This document shows, piece after piece, positions 1 through 9,488 of a stretch of DNA of 64,000 bases. Position 1 is the first letter of the stretch, and every line of letters begins with the position of its first letter. Both the position numbers and the translations under genes were made by a program. The stretch covers positions 1 through 64,000 of the forward strand of contig NZ_PYMH01000017.1 of the NCBI RefSeq assembly GCF_003025555.1, read 5' to 3'. The notes under the pieces were generated by a model. It was not told where the DNA came from. It was given only the letters and a program-made list of their open reading frames with translations, and made no database searches. Source of the stretch: Photobacterium lutimaris. GTDB taxonomy: Bacteria; Pseudomonadota; Gammaproteobacteria; Enterobacterales; Vibrionaceae.

Positions 1-166
1 CCTTTCCTATAAATAGAATCGCTATTTTGTATTGGTCACTCAGTTTCATTGATAATTCTTTTGTTGACTATCATTTCACGAGTGCCCACACAGATTGCAT
101 GGTCAAATTGTTAAAGAACAATACTGACTGGTTAGCGGCTTAAGTTGCCGTTCTCCGTGTCAGTGA
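1..166 (-). other. rRNA operon leader (5' external spacer), 16S gene just beyond left edge
   Basis: Read on the minus strand, this is the transcribed leader of an rrn operon. It contains the antitermination boxA TGTTCTTTAACAA at 108-120, followed by the conserved leader string CAATCTGTGTGGGCACTCG, as in enteric and Vibrio rrn operons. The mature 16S start is not in the window; by comparison with E. coli leaders it should lie a few tens of bases to the left. The rrn operon next to murI is the same arrangement as E. coli rrnB. Confidence 0.9.
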
Positions 167-172
167 GGCGGC

Positions 173-200
173 ATTATAGAGACTTGAATCACTCTGACAA
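173..200 (-). promoter_or_regulatory. rrn P1-type sigma-70 promoter
   Basis: On the minus strand there is a -35 TTGTCA (195-200) and a perfect -10 TATAAT (173-178) with 16 bp spacing. A GC-rich discriminator (GCCGCC) follows. The 16-bp spacer and GC discriminator are hallmarks of growth-rate and stringently controlled rRNA promoters. Transcription should start near 166 and run left. Confidence 0.9.
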
Positions 201-255
201 GGGTTTTCTTTAAAAAAAATTCCACCCGGCGATTATTTCTACTAATGTGAGAGAA

Positions 256-285
256 ACGCCTCTAAATTCAACATTAGAGGGGCGT
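256..285. repeat. Inverted repeat upstream of the RRM gene
   Basis: The arms ACGCCTCTAA and TTAGAGG-GG-CGT pair with a two-base bulge around an 8-nt loop. No T-run follows on either strand, so this is not an obvious terminator. It lies between the divergent rrn promoter and the RRM gene. Function unknown. Confidence 0.5.
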
Positions 286-396
286 CACACTCACTAGCTA
301 GCAATTACAAGTCAATGAAAGTAATATCAATGTGACTTTGTTGTTAAAATAACCAATAACGCCTTCTTTTTTTTCTTATGACGATGTAGTTAACTT

Positions 397-846
397 ATGA
401 AATTATCCAATCAATCTCTTAAACCGATTCTCGCAATCGCCATTGTTGGGGGCTTAGTATTTAGTTTTCTCCCCATCTACCCCGGCATTGCCTTTGCACT
501 TGGAGCGATTTGCGCTGCTTTTATCCTGCCACTTATCCCAACTCAATCCTCATCTGCAGAACCAAACACAGCCCAAGCCAGTAAAACCCTTTACGTTGGC
601 AACCTGCCTTATCGGGCCAATGAAAGTGAAGTAAAGAAGCTATTCTCTGAGCATGGTGAAGTCTTTGCTGTTCGCTTAATGAAAGATAAGCGAACAGGAA
701 AAAGGCGAGGATTTGGTTTCGTTGTTATGAGCAGTAACGATACCGACAATGCGATTGCCCAATTAAATGATAAAGAATATGGTCAACGCACCCTGAAAGT
801 CCGTGAAGCCAATGAGCCTAAGGCCGGGGAAACTGAAGAGTCCTAA
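397..846 (+). CDS. Membrane-anchored RRM-domain RNA-binding protein
   Basis: A 149-aa protein. Residues about 8-50 form two closely spaced hydrophobic segments, predicted membrane helices, followed by a Ser/Ala/Pro linker. Residues about 64-140 are a single RNA recognition motif: RNP2 reads LYVGNL and RNP1 reads KRRGFGFVVM. The family is known in Vibrionaceae and other bacteria, but its RNA targets are not known to me. Here it diverges from an rRNA operon and converges on murI, with which it overlaps by 29 bp at the 3' ends. Anchoring an RRM to the membrane suggests RNA handling at the inner membrane (inference). No strong Shine-Dalgarno precedes the ATG. Confidence 0.85.
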   Translation: MKLSNQSLKPILAIAIVGGLVFSFLPIYPGIAFALGAICAAFILPLIPTQSSSAEPNTAQASKTLYVGNLPYRANESEVKKLFSEHGEVFAVRLMKDKRTGKRRGFGFVVMSSNDTDNAIAQLNDKEYGQRTLKVREANEPKAGETEES

Positions 847-1609
847 CTGGCGCTAGTTTCATTTCTGCCAAACTTTTATTGAGTGCCGCTGTGTTATTAC
901 CAGCGGCACTATTGTATGTCAGGTTAGGCTCAGTACTGGTTATCGTTATTACCCCCAGCAAGTCCTTTACCCTATTGGCAATCGCCCGCCCAGAGTCGAC
1001 AATGATCACATCACCTTTGATGGCTTCAATTATTTCATCTTTAATTAACGGGAAATGGGTACACCCCAATACCACACAATCCACTTTCCCTTGCCATAGT
1101 GATAAAATCTCTTCAAGCTCGGAAATAGAAATCGGCTGACCACGCAGTTTTTGTTCCGCCATTTCAACCAACCGTGTTGATCCTATTCTTAGCACTTCAC
1201 AATGACTAGCAAACTGGCTAATGAGCAGATCGGTATATTCACGTTGTACCGTCGCTGGTGTTGCCAAGAGCCCAATCACCTTCCGCATACTCAGCATAGC
1301 TGCAGGCTTTATTGCCGGAACCACACCAACAACAGGGATAGCTAAGCAATCGCGTAATGTTGGCAGCACAATCGTACTAGCGGTATTACAGGCAATCACG
1401 ACTAAATCGATAACATGGCGCTCGACTAATAGAGTGACAATATGACGGGTTCGCTCTATAAGCTCTTCTTCAGGCAATTCTCCATAGGGAAAAGCTGCAT
1501 CATCGAATGCATAGATATATTGAACGTTAGGCAGTTGCGCATATATTTCCTGATATACGGAAAGTCCACCTACACCGGAATCAAAAATCAGTACCCGCTT
1601 CACTCTCAC
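818..1609 (-). CDS. murI: Glutamate racemase
   Basis: Interconverts L- and D-glutamate in the cytoplasm to supply D-Glu for peptidoglycan. The 263-aa length is normal. Family motifs are present: FDSGVGG at residues 9-15 and the two catalytic cysteines in ACNTAST (Cys74) and GCTHFPL (Cys183), which act as the paired acid/base thiols. The gene lies between btuB and the rrn operon as in E. coli. Its 3' end overlaps the convergent RRM gene by 29 bp. Confidence 0.97.
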   Translation of the reverse strand: MRVKRVLIFDSGVGGLSVYQEIYAQLPNVQYIYAFDDAAFPYGELPEEELIERTRHIVTLLVERHVIDLVVIACNTASTIVLPTLRDCLAIPVVGVVPAIKPAAMLSMRKVIGLLATPATVQREYTDLLISQFASHCEVLRIGSTRLVEMAEQKLRGQPISISELEEILSLWQGKVDCVVLGCTHFPLIKDEIIEAIKGDVIIVDSGRAIANRVKDLLGVITITSTEPNLTYNSAAGNNTAALNKSLAEMKLAPVRTLQFPRP

Positions 1610-1684
1610 TCTCTGCCGTGTTACTCACAAGGGGCAACATCATACTGCGAATTTAGGGCTTCAACAAAGTAACAGCGGTTATTT

Positions 1685-2347
1685 TTAAGTTAGACAATAG
1701 CGCTGATAATGAAAGCGATCCTGTCTTTCTATCTCCGTTAAACCGATACCTAACACCCCACGAAAGCATGGCGCCTCAACCACTAGAGTATGAAACTCGC
1801 CATCCTCACCACACGGATCAACCCCTGCAGGCAATGAAGCAATAAGATCACGGCTATACCACTGACCGCAGAAGCGCCCATCTAACTGGCTAGTATCGAT
1901 AGTCGTTAATATTGTTTGGATACCCCGCTGAAGTATTTCGCTGGCCAATGCACTGCTTTCTTCTCCCATCAAAGGGAAAACACACTGCCACCCAGCAGGT
2001 TCGATATAACTGCGACGATAATCGGCAATCCCATTGCAGAACATGTCACCAAAAGCCACCGCCTCTATCCCCAAGTCACTCGTTCGCAATCCTTCAATCA
2101 CCAGTGATTGATACACATCATTGGCAGGAAACACCTCTGGCAAGGGGATTTCGACTAATGGTAAGCCGGTTAAGGCAGCCTGCGCGCGTACCACCTCTAA
2201 CGGGGTGGCTTGAAAAGGGACCTCGTCCGCGACATAGGTAGTATACAGACCCACCACATCATAACGGGGATCTTCCTGCAAACGGATAAGGGTTAAGGTC
2301 GAGTCTTTGCCGGAAGACCAGCTAACAATTGTTTTCAATGGACTCAT
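1685..2347 (-). CDS. Dph6/DUF71-type PP-loop ATP pyrophosphatase, probable B12-salvage member
   Basis: A 220-aa adenine-nucleotide alpha-hydrolase fold protein. The PP-loop reads SSGKDS at residues 11-16, and the family signature PCGEDGEFHT lies at 178-187. Archaeal and eukaryotic relatives (Dph6) amidate diphthine, but bacteria lack diphthamide. Comparative genomics has split off a bacterial DUF71 subgroup linked to cobalamin salvage. Its position directly downstream of btuB supports that subgroup here (inference). The substrate is unknown. The start codon lies about 14 nt beyond the T-run of the btuB terminator, so it may be expressed by read-through or from its own promoter; GGAG precedes the ATG by about 10 nt. 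Confidence 0.85.
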   Translation of the reverse strand: MSPLKTIVSWSSGKDSTLTLIRLQEDPRYDVVGLYTTYVADEVPFQATPLEVVRAQAALTGLPLVEIPLPEVFPANDVYQSLVIEGLRTSDLGIEAVAFGDMFCNGIADYRRSYIEPAGWQCVFPLMGEESSALASEILQRGIQTILTTIDTSQLDGRFCGQWYSRDLIASLPAGVDPCGEDGEFHTLVVEAPCFRGVLGIGLTEIERQDRFHYQRYCLT

Positions 2348-2362
2348 GAGAATACGGCTCCA

Positions 2363-2392
2363 TAAAAAAAGCCACCAAAAGGTGGCTTTTGT
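2363..2392 (-). terminator. Intrinsic terminator after btuB
   Basis: On the minus strand, AAAAGCCACC-TTTT-GGTGGC is followed by seven T. It falls between btuB and the downstream PP-loop gene, so it may attenuate rather than end the transcript. Confidence 0.8.
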
Positions 2393-2396
2393 GTCG

Positions 2397-4244
2397 TTAG
2401 AACTGGTAGGTCACTGTGGCGTAGTAGCTACGCTCTTGGACGTTATAAGTTTCTTTCGCTACATAATCCTCGTCGAACAAGTTAGCGACTCGACCTCGTA
2501 GGATTAAGTTCTCGTTCCAGTAATAGCTTGCCGCCAAATCAACCAAGGTATAGGCATCCAAACTCTTGGTATTCGCAGCATCGTCATAGCTCTTACCTTT
2601 GTAAAGCGCACTGACATCAAACTGCCACTGGTCAAGCAAGTAGGAAACATTCCACTTCGCATTATGCTTAGAGCGGCGGATCAATTGTTTTTTGGTGCTG
2701 CTATCTTCGGCATCCAAATAGTCATAACTAATATCGTGGTATAACGGCCCCGTATTGAATCCAGCCGTTAACTCAAGCCCCTTGATCTGCGCTTCATCCA
2801 CATTCATAGGGATCCAGTCGCTAAATGGGTTATCTGGGTCAATCGGCGCCCATGCAATGAGCTGATCGATGTCTGATTGGTAGGCTGTTGCTCGCCAGTC
2901 CAACAATGGGTGTGAGCCAGACAATGATATTTCATAGTTGGTCGACTCTTCTGGCTTAAGGTTCGGATTACCAGAGCCTGGCCAATACAGATCATTAAAT
3001 GTCGGCGCTTTAAATGCGGTACCGACATTGGCTGAAATCTGATAGTTCACTAGGAAAGAATAAGCGACTGCAGCCTGCCAAGTATTATTACGACCATAGC
3101 TGTCATTATCATCCGTCCTTACGCTACCCTCTAACTGCAACCCTGCATCATTACGATAAATAGAAGTAAAATACAGCGCAGTATTGTCACGCTCATCTTC
3201 TGAAAAGGCAGTCGTACTATTGGATACTGAATCACGATACCACTCAACACCACCGCCGAATTCCAGATCGGTATTCAACTGGTAGTAATTTTGCCAATTC
3301 ACTACATCACGCTTGGTTTTGATCTTGCTGCCTGCACTTATATCACTGAAGTTGCGCGCTTCATCTTGGTTCTGCGCAACAGTCAACTCGCTGATGAAGT
3401 TGTCATTGGTGTAACCCGCTTTGGCCGCCACATTATACAAAGATGATTCCGTTTGGGCGTTAGGGGTTGAAATGAAGTCCCCTGTTGTAAAGTCGAAGTA
3501 CCCATCATCGTAATCGCTTTCACCGTCATGGTAGTAGCCTTGAAGACTGAGTGTCCAATTGTCATTTAGCTGGGTACCAATTTCAGCCACGATATTACTG
3601 TTCTTGAAACCGTCATCATCTTGCTCATACGGCTCCTTACGGGCAGAAAATCCATCAGCCTTTTCACCTTTAAGGGCGATTTTACCCCAGCTATTTTGCC
3701 CTAGCGATCCAGCAACGGAACCACCGAGTTGGTAGTAACCATCACTGCCTACCCCAGCACTGACCTCCGCCAACGTCTCACCCGGTTGATAAGCCGTAAT
3801 AATATTCAGCACACCACCTACCGCATCTGAGCCATAAAGTGCCGCTCTTGAACCTCGGATAAACTCGATACGTTCAATACCCGTCAAGGGGATTTGGCTA
3901 AAGTCCGCACTGCCCAGCGTCGCACTGCCAATCCGGACACCATTGATCATCACAAGTAGGTGACGAGAGGTTGTACCGCGGACATACACTTCTGTATTTT
4001 GGCCATAACCTCCAGAGACCACCTGCACACCCGGCAAACGGCGCAAGACTTCTGCTAAGGACTTGGCTTGAATGGCATCAATCTCTTCTTTGGTAACAAC
4101 AGAGACAGGGGCAATCACATTTTTGACAGATTGCTCAAATCTGTTGGCGGTCACCACCATCACTTCGTCAGACGAAGTCGCGGCAAAAACCATAGACGGC
4201 AGGCACAAGGGTGCCAACGCCACTGCTAAAAGCGTTTTTTTCAT
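2397..4244 (-). CDS. btuB: TonB-dependent vitamin B12 outer-membrane receptor
   Basis: A 615-aa outer-membrane transporter for cobalamins, energised by TonB-ExbB-ExbD. It has a Sec signal peptide (about residues 1-22) and a TonB box DEVMVV at 26-31. A plug domain follows (containing VYVRG and INGVRIG), then a beta-barrel ending in the aromatic C-terminal motif TYQF. The length matches E. coli BtuB (614 aa). A cobalamin riboswitch precedes it on the same strand, predicting repression by adenosylcobalamin. The RBS AAGG lies 10 nt before the ATG. Confidence 0.97.
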   Translation of the reverse strand: MKKTLLAVALAPLCLPSMVFAATSSDEVMVVTANRFEQSVKNVIAPVSVVTKEEIDAIQAKSLAEVLRRLPGVQVVSGGYGQNTEVYVRGTTSRHLLVMINGVRIGSATLGSADFSQIPLTGIERIEFIRGSRAALYGSDAVGGVLNIITAYQPGETLAEVSAGVGSDGYYQLGGSVAGSLGQNSWGKIALKGEKADGFSARKEPYEQDDDGFKNSNIVAEIGTQLNDNWTLSLQGYYHDGESDYDDGYFDFTTGDFISTPNAQTESSLYNVAAKAGYTNDNFISELTVAQNQDEARNFSDISAGSKIKTKRDVVNWQNYYQLNTDLEFGGGVEWYRDSVSNSTTAFSEDERDNTALYFTSIYRNDAGLQLEGSVRTDDNDSYGRNNTWQAAVAYSFLVNYQISANVGTAFKAPTFNDLYWPGSGNPNLKPEESTNYEISLSGSHPLLDWRATAYQSDIDQLIAWAPIDPDNPFSDWIPMNVDEAQIKGLELTAGFNTGPLYHDISYDYLDAEDSSTKKQLIRRSKHNAKWNVSYLLDQWQFDVSALYKGKSYDDAANTKSLDAYTLVDLAASYYWNENLILRGRVANLFDEDYVAKETYNVQERSYYATVTYQF

Positions 4245-4275
4245 TATATAGATACCTTAAGTCGCGTTCATTCCT

Positions 4276-4292
4276 GAGCCACTGCTTGGCTC
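4276..4292 (-). promoter_or_regulatory. Hairpin between B12 aptamer and btuB start (candidate expression platform)
   Basis: GAGCCA and TGGCTC form a 6-bp stem with a 5-nt loop just 3' of the riboswitch B12 box on the minus strand. No T-run follows, so translational control by sequestering downstream sequence is more likely than termination (inference). Confidence 0.5.
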
Positions 4293-4500
4293 GGTACACT
4301 GGTCGGTCTTCGGACTTAAGAGCTTGGCCGGACGGCCACCTAGGCAACAACTTCCCACTTCAGGCATCTGCATTGCACAGATTGTAGAAGCAGTGTTCGA
4401 ACTTAACGTCCATGTGCTTTCGTTCTCTATCACCGCTGCGCGTCAGTCACGGAATTTCACCGCGTTCCCCAGCCTGCAAGCAGGCTAACCAGCGCAATTG
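4290..4500 (-). ncRNA. Cobalamin riboswitch
   Basis: The minus strand carries the conserved core of the B12 aptamer: GGGGAAC, then CGGTGAAATTCCGTGACTG, then the CGCGCAGCGGT segment (revcomp of about 4425-4470). The 3' B12-box-like GAAGACCGACC follows at about 4301-4312. It precedes btuB, as in most gammaproteobacteria, and should repress it when cobalamin is plentiful. Confidence 0.93.
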
Positions 4501-4654
4501 CATGCTAATTATCCTACATCTTAATGTCTAGTTGTTATTGCTTTGAGCGCGAAATAACGGTTGATTCACGATTTTATCCGGCACAACACTGGACATCGGT
4601 CAACAATACAATAAAATCTGGCGCTCTTATTTTGAGCAGTTTGAGGCAACCTCT

Positions 4655-5761
4655 ATGGCATCCACCACAATCAATCCAGCTGAGTACCAACCACAGCTAG
4701 ATGAAAAAGCAGCGCGTATTCAAAATATCTTTGCCGATTTTGATACACCTGAGCTTGAGGTGTTTGCCTCTCCTGCCGAACACTACCGTATGCGTGCCGA
4801 GTTCCGTGTATGGCATGAAGGCGAAGATCTTTACTACGTGATGTTCAACCAAGAGACCCGCGAGAAGTATCGCGTTGATCAATTCCCGGCGGCCAGTCGT
4901 TTGATCAATGATTTGATGCCCCTTTTGGTTGATGCACTAAAACCAGTGAAAGCCCTACGCCACAAGCTATTCCAAGTGGACTTCCTATCGACCCTTAGCG
5001 GCGAAATTCTGGTTTCCCTGCTATATCACCGCCAGCTAGATGCCGAGTGGGAGAAAGAAGCCGCCGCATTGAAACAGCGCCTGAATGACGAAGGCTTCAA
5101 GCTGAACTTTATCGGCCGCGCCCGCAAGCAGAAGATTGTGCTAGACCAAGAGTTTGTTATCGAGAAGCTACAGGTTAACGATCGCGTGCTGACGTACAAA
5201 CAAGTAGAAAACAGCTTTACCCAGCCTAATGGTGAAGTGGCTCAAAAGATGTTGGAGTGGGCGGTTGACTGTACGCAAGAGAGCCAAGGCGATCTGCTTG
5301 AGCTGTACTGTGGTAACGGAAACTTCTCGCTTGCTCTCGCCAAGAATTTCGACCGCGTATTGGCCACTGAACTGGCGAAGCCATCCGTTGACTCAGCCCA
5401 GTACAACATTGCCGTGAACAGTATCGACAATGTCCAGATCATCCGGATGTCAGCTGAAGACTTTACCGATGCAATGGAAGGGCGCCGTGAGTTCCGTCGC
5501 CTGAAAGATCAAAATATCGACTTGCAGAGCTATAACTGCAACACGATTTTTGTCGATCCACCTCGTTCCGGTATGGACGAAGGGACCTGTCGCATGGTGC
5601 AGGGTTACGAACGTATCATGTACATCTCATGCAACCCAGATACGCTCAAAGAGAACCTAGAGATCTTATCTGAAACCCACCGCATCACCCGTTTCGCCCT
5701 GTTTGACCAGTTTCCGTATACCCACCACATGGAAGCGGGTGTTCTACTCGAGCGTAAATAG
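4655..5761 (+). CDS. trmA: tRNA (uracil-54-C5)-methyltransferase
   Basis: Makes ribothymidine at position 54 of the tRNA T-loop using SAM. The 368-aa protein is close to E. coli TrmA (366 aa). Motifs are the SAM-binding [21 protein letters not shown], and the catalytic cysteine in YISCNP near residue 325. It lies between the divergent btuB and the convergent yijD, followed by a shared terminator. Confidence 0.97.
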   Translation: MASTTINPAEYQPQLDEKAARIQNIFADFDTPELEVFASPAEHYRMRAEFRVWHEGEDLYYVMFNQETREKYRVDQFPAASRLINDLMPLLVDALKPVKALRHKLFQVDFLSTLSGEILVSLLYHRQLDAEWEKEAAALKQRLNDEGFKLNFIGRARKQKIVLDQEFVIEKLQVNDRVLTYKQVENSFTQPNGEVAQKMLEWAVDCTQESQGDLLELYCGNGNFSLALAKNFDRVLATELAKPSVDSAQYNIAVNSIDNVQIIRMSAEDFTDAMEGRREFRRLKDQNIDLQSYNCNTIFVDPPRSGMDEGTCRMVQGYERIMYISCNPDTLKENLEILSETHRITRFALFDQFPYTHHMEAGVLLERK

Positions 5762-5774
5762 GCCCAACCAAAAC

Positions 5775-5806
5775 AAAAAAGGCGCCAATCGGCGCCTTTT
5801 TTTGTT
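5775..5806. terminator. Bidirectional terminator between trmA and yijD
   Basis: GGCGCC-AATC-GGCGCC (5781-5796) is flanked by an A-run on the left and a T-run on the right. It can therefore end both the rightward trmA and the leftward fabR-yijD transcripts. Confidence 0.9.
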
Positions 5807-5825
5807 TATGTGACAACCGCTGCGG

Positions 5826-6197
5826 TTATGCTTCCGATTGTGCTTTTGGTGTCATGATACCCAGTTTGTAAGCAACCCAGAACAGAAGGCCCAACGCGAG
5901 AATCAAAGGTAGGAAATTCGACCCCATATCCGGTACCTGAGCACGGACAAATGCCGAATAGCCAAACGCGCCCACGAGGAAACAGGCAAATGCAATCGCA
6001 GGTGTGCCTTCGGCCATCGGCTTGCTCAAGTACTCTTGGTACAAGCAGTACAACGCCAATGCAAACGCAATTACTGGGAAGATAGAAAACGCCACCGCGC
6101 TTGAGGTAAACACTGCCAGTGTGGCATTACCACATAGGCCAGCCAGCAATGACAATACCAGCGTTTTACGTTCAGCTTTAGTTTGTTCCTTGTTCAT
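5826..6197 (-). CDS. yijD: DUF1422 inner-membrane protein YijD
   Basis: A 123-aa protein with four hydrophobic stretches predicted to span the inner membrane. It belongs to the DUF1422/YijD family and has no known biochemical role. It lies 23 bp downstream of fabR, presumably in one operon, as in E. coli where fabR-yijD is conserved next to trmA. Confidence 0.9.
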   Translation of the reverse strand: MNKEQTKAERKTLVLSLLAGLCGNATLAVFTSSAVAFSIFPVIAFALALYCLYQEYLSKPMAEGTPAIAFACFLVGAFGYSAFVRAQVPDMGSNFLPLILALGLLFWVAYKLGIMTPKAQSEA

Positions 6198-6220
6198 ATC
6201 CTTTCACCAACATAATAAAG

Positions 6221-6853
6221 TTAGAGTTTTTGCCTGAGCTCTCTGCGCTCACGCTCTTTGCGGTACCAATAAGCACCCTTTGCAATCATTCTCAATTGCA
6301 GAATCAATCTTTCTGCATGCTCTGCACGAGCATGGTTATCCAAATCCAGTGCCTCTGCCCCCGAACTGAAGACCAACGTTACCGATGCTTCTGCCTGGGT
6401 AAATGCCTCATCATGGGTCACCCCGGTTTTGGCCACGAGATATTCAGTAAGTTCCGCAACAAAGTGCTGGATCTCGCGGGCCACAGCAGCACGAAATGCC
6501 GGCGAGGTACCCGAACGTTCACGCAGCAGCAAACGGAATACGTTCGGACTGCTCTCGATAAACTCCATAAAGGTTTCCACCGAAGTACGGATCACACTCC
6601 CCTCTTTGGCAATACGCTGACGAGCCTGACGCATTAGCTGGCGAAGAATCAAACCGCCTTCATCGACCATTGTCAGGCCAAGCTCATCCATATCTTTAAA
6701 GTGACGATAAAACGAGGTCGGTGCAATACCGGCCTCTCTGGCCACTTCCCGCAAGCTTAAATTAGAAAAGCTACGTTCAGCACTTAGCTGATTGAAGGCA
6801 GCATCAATCAGTGAACGGCGGGTTTTCTCTTTCTGCTGAGCCCTGATTCCCAT
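6221..6853 (-). CDS. fabR: TetR-family repressor of unsaturated fatty acid synthesis
   Basis: A DNA-binding repressor which in E. coli controls fabA and fabB in response to the unsaturated acyl pool. The N-terminal TetR helix-turn-helix contains [19 protein letters not shown], and the sequence closely follows enterobacterial FabR. The open frame begins at 6901, but the family start MG(I/V)[12 protein letters not shown] aligns with the ATG at 6853, giving 210 aa; 6901 remains possible. It is divergent from sthA, as in E. coli, and upstream of yijD. Confidence 0.93.
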   Translation of the reverse strand: MGIRAQQKEKTRRSLIDAAFNQLSAERSFSNLSLREVAREAGIAPTSFYRHFKDMDELGLTMVDEGGLILRQLMRQARQRIAKEGSVIRTSVETFMEFIESSPNVFRLLLRERSGTSPAFRAAVAREIQHFVAELTEYLVAKTGVTHDEAFTQAEASVTLVFSSGAEALDLDNHARAEHAERLILQLRMIAKGAYWYRKERERRELRQKL

Positions 6854-7170
6854 GGGGTTTTTGTTTCTCTTTGAATTATCTTGCGTCACATTGATAGTCA
6901 CTATACGCGCTTTTTCACTGCCATCAAAACATAGTAAATCCTGACTGGCGCTTAATCAAAGTCGTTCTTGCTAGTTTTACTAGTAGCTCACAAACTCCAC
7001 CACCAGCAAGGCGACAACCAAAACTCCCACCAACGTCCAACTTTTACCGAAAAGTTATCCCGGCAACGTGATCCTCCGCTCCCTATCGCAGAACGCTAAT
7101 TCTACCTTGCTTTAGAAGAAGTTAAAATAACACGGTCGCAATGTTGCAAGAATGATAAGTAAGGCCAAGC

Positions 7171-8586
7171 ATGACAAAAAGCAAACACGCTTCCACCCAA
7201 CACTTTGATGCCATCATTATTGGCAGTGGTCCTGGTGGAGAAGGGGCGGCGATGGGGTTGACCAAGGCTGGGTTCAATGTCGCAATCATTGAACGTGAAG
7301 ACAGTGTTGGTGGCGGTTGTACTCACTGGGGAACCATTCCTTCTAAAGCGCTACGCCATGCTGTCAGCCGGATCATCGAGTACAACCAAAATCCGCTCTA
7401 CTGCAAGAACAACTCAACCTTGCACAGCACCTTCAGCCAGATCCTTGGTCATGCCGAGGACGTCGTCAACAAGCAGACCCGGATGCGCCAGGGCTTTTAC
7501 GATCGCAACCAGTGCTCCATCATTTTCGGCGAAGCCTGTTTCACCGGTAGCCATAGCGTGATGGTGAAAAAACCCGATGGTAGCCGGGAGCATTACAGTG
7601 CCGACAAGTTTGTCATCGCAACCGGTTCACGCCCTTACCAGCCGGACGGTGTCGATTTCACCCACAGCCGGATCTACGACAGCGATTCCATCTTGCAGCT
7701 CAAGCATGATCCGCGCCATATCATTATCTATGGTGCCGGCGTCATCGGCAGTGAGTACGCCTCCATATTCCGTGGGCTGGGTGTCAAGGTCGATCTGATC
7801 AATACCCGGGATCGCCTGCTGGAATTTCTCGACAACGAGATTTCCGACTCCCTGTCTTACCACTTCTGGAATAGCGGGGTCATGATCCGCAACGGCGAAG
7901 TCTTCGACCAGATAGAAGGCACCGAAGACGGGGTGATCCTGCACCTGAAATCCGGCAAGAAAATGCGCGCCGATTGCCTACTCTATGCAAACGGGCGCAC
8001 TGGTAATACCGACAAACTCAGCTTGGATAAAGTCGGCCTGACGCCGGACTCCCGCGGCCAATTAAAGGTTAACCAGAACTACTGTACCGATGTCGAGCAT
8101 ATCTATGCCGTGGGTGATGTGATTGGTTATCCAAGTCTTGCCAGTGCCGCCTATGACCAAGGCCGTTTTGTCGCCCAAGCGATTGCCAACGGCGCGGCTG
8201 AGGGCCAGCTCATCGACCATATCCCGACGGGGATCTACACCATACCGGAAATCAGTTCGGTGGGTAAAACGGAGCAGGAACTAACAGCCGAAAAGGTACC
8301 TTACGAGGTTGGCCGCTCGCAATTCAAACACTTGGCCCGGGCACAGATCGCCGGAACGGAAGTCGGCAGCCTTAAGATCCTATTCCACCGCGAGACGCGA
8401 GAGATCCTCGGGATCCACTGCTTCGGTGAACGTGCCGCCGAGATCATCCACATCGGCCAGGCGATCATGGAGCAAAAGGGGGAAGGCAATAACATCAACT
8501 ACTTCGTCAACACCACCTTCAACTATCCCACCATGGCCGAAGCCTTCCGGGTCGCAGCACTCAACGGACTCAACCGGCTATTTTGA
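7171..8586 (+). CDS. sthA: Soluble pyridine nucleotide transhydrogenase
   Basis: An FAD enzyme that transfers reducing equivalents between NADPH and NAD+ in the cytoplasm. The 471-aa protein has the FAD GSGPGG motif at residues 18-23, the second dinucleotide fold [16 protein letters not shown], and the FAD motif YAVGDVIG. In the flavin-disulfide position it reads [15 protein letters not shown]. Only one of the two redox cysteines is kept, as is normal for SthA and unlike lipoamide dehydrogenase. Its divergent fabR neighbour matches E. coli. Confidence 0.96.
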   Translation: MTKSKHASTQHFDAIIIGSGPGGEGAAMGLTKAGFNVAIIEREDSVGGGCTHWGTIPSKALRHAVSRIIEYNQNPLYCKNNSTLHSTFSQILGHAEDVVNKQTRMRQGFYDRNQCSIIFGEACFTGSHSVMVKKPDGSREHYSADKFVIATGSRPYQPDGVDFTHSRIYDSDSILQLKHDPRHIIIYGAGVIGSEYASIFRGLGVKVDLINTRDRLLEFLDNEISDSLSYHFWNSGVMIRNGEVFDQIEGTEDGVILHLKSGKKMRADCLLYANGRTGNTDKLSLDKVGLTPDSRGQLKVNQNYCTDVEHIYAVGDVIGYPSLASAAYDQGRFVAQAIANGAAEGQLIDHIPTGIYTIPEISSVGKTEQELTAEKVPYEVGRSQFKHLARAQIAGTEVGSLKILFHRETREILGIHCFGERAAEIIHIGQAIMEQKGEGNNINYFVNTTFNYPTMAEAFRVAALNGLNRLF

Positions 8587-8613
8587 CCAGCAAGGTAGAT
8601 AGACCATTGAACA

Positions 8614-8640
8614 AAAACGGAGCCGAGGGCTCCGTTTTGT
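8614..8640. terminator. Bidirectional terminator between sthA and cysQ
   Basis: The stem AAAACGGAGCC-GAG-GGCTCCGTTTT is usable on both strands. It sits between the convergent sthA and cysQ genes. Confidence 0.9.
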
Positions 8641-8643
8641 TTG

Positions 8644-9480
8644 CTAGTCACTGATTTCCATCAGCCGATTATCCGGAGTCAGTATCGATGACCACGGCAA
8701 ACGCTCATCGCCAAGGGTGATAAAGTTAGGGTTTTCCAGCGTATCACGTTCATTGTAAGACAGCGGTGTCAGGTGGGTATTGAGGATCCGCCCACCTGCT
8801 TCTTCGACAATACACTGGGTCGCAGCCGTATCCCACTCGCCGGTCGGACCAAGACGCAGGTAGCAATCGACAGCACCTTCTGCAACCAGGCACGACTTAA
8901 GCGCTGCCGAGCCAAGTGGCACCAAATCATAGTTCAGCGCCGGATCTAAGCGGCTGGTGATCGCACCGATGTCTTGTCGGCGGCTTATCGCGACGGCAAT
9001 CGACTGGGTAGGTAGCTGATGCTTGTGGGTGGAAATACGCACCGTTTCATCTTCCGGGGTGATTTTCCATGCCCCTTTCCCATGATAGGCATAGTACACC
9101 ACCCCCGATACAGGCGCGTATACCACCCCCATGATCGGAGTATTGTTATCCACTAGTGCAATAATAGTGGCAAAGTCACCGCTACCCGCAATGAATTCCT
9201 GTGTGCCATCCAGCGGATCCACCAACCAGTATCGTTGCCATTGAGCACGTTCTGACAATGGCACATCAGCGTCTTCTTCTGACAATACAGGAATATCAGG
9301 TGTAAGTTCAGACAAGCGCCGGACCACCAGCTTATGCGCCGCCAAATCGGCGCTGGTTACCGGCGTATTGTCACTCTTAACTTGTTTTTCAAACTGTCCG
9401 CGCTGATAGATATCCAGGATCACCTGACCCGACGATCGGGCAATATCGATAACTTGCGGCAACAGGTTAGATAAGTCCAT
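8644..9480 (-). CDS. cysQ: 3'(2'),5'-bisphosphate nucleotidase
   Basis: Hydrolyses 3'-phosphoadenosine 5'-phosphate to AMP, preventing its build-up during sulfate assimilation. The 278-aa inositol-monophosphatase-fold enzyme shows the metal-binding motifs SEEDADVP, WLVDPLDGTQEF and GEWDTAA. It is somewhat longer than E. coli CysQ (246 aa), mostly at the C-terminus. It starts 8 bp after nudE ends, indicating an operon. Confidence 0.94.
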   Translation of the reverse strand: MDLSNLLPQVIDIARSSGQVILDIYQRGQFEKQVKSDNTPVTSADLAAHKLVVRRLSELTPDIPVLSEEDADVPLSERAQWQRYWLVDPLDGTQEFIAGSGDFATIIALVDNNTPIMGVVYAPVSGVVYYAYHGKGAWKITPEDETVRISTHKHQLPTQSIAVAISRRQDIGAITSRLDPALNYDLVPLGSAALKSCLVAEGAVDCYLRLGPTGEWDTAATQCIVEEAGGRILNTHLTPLSYNERDTLENPNFITLGDERLPWSSILTPDNRLMEISD

Positions 9481-9488
9481 CTTCGCTC

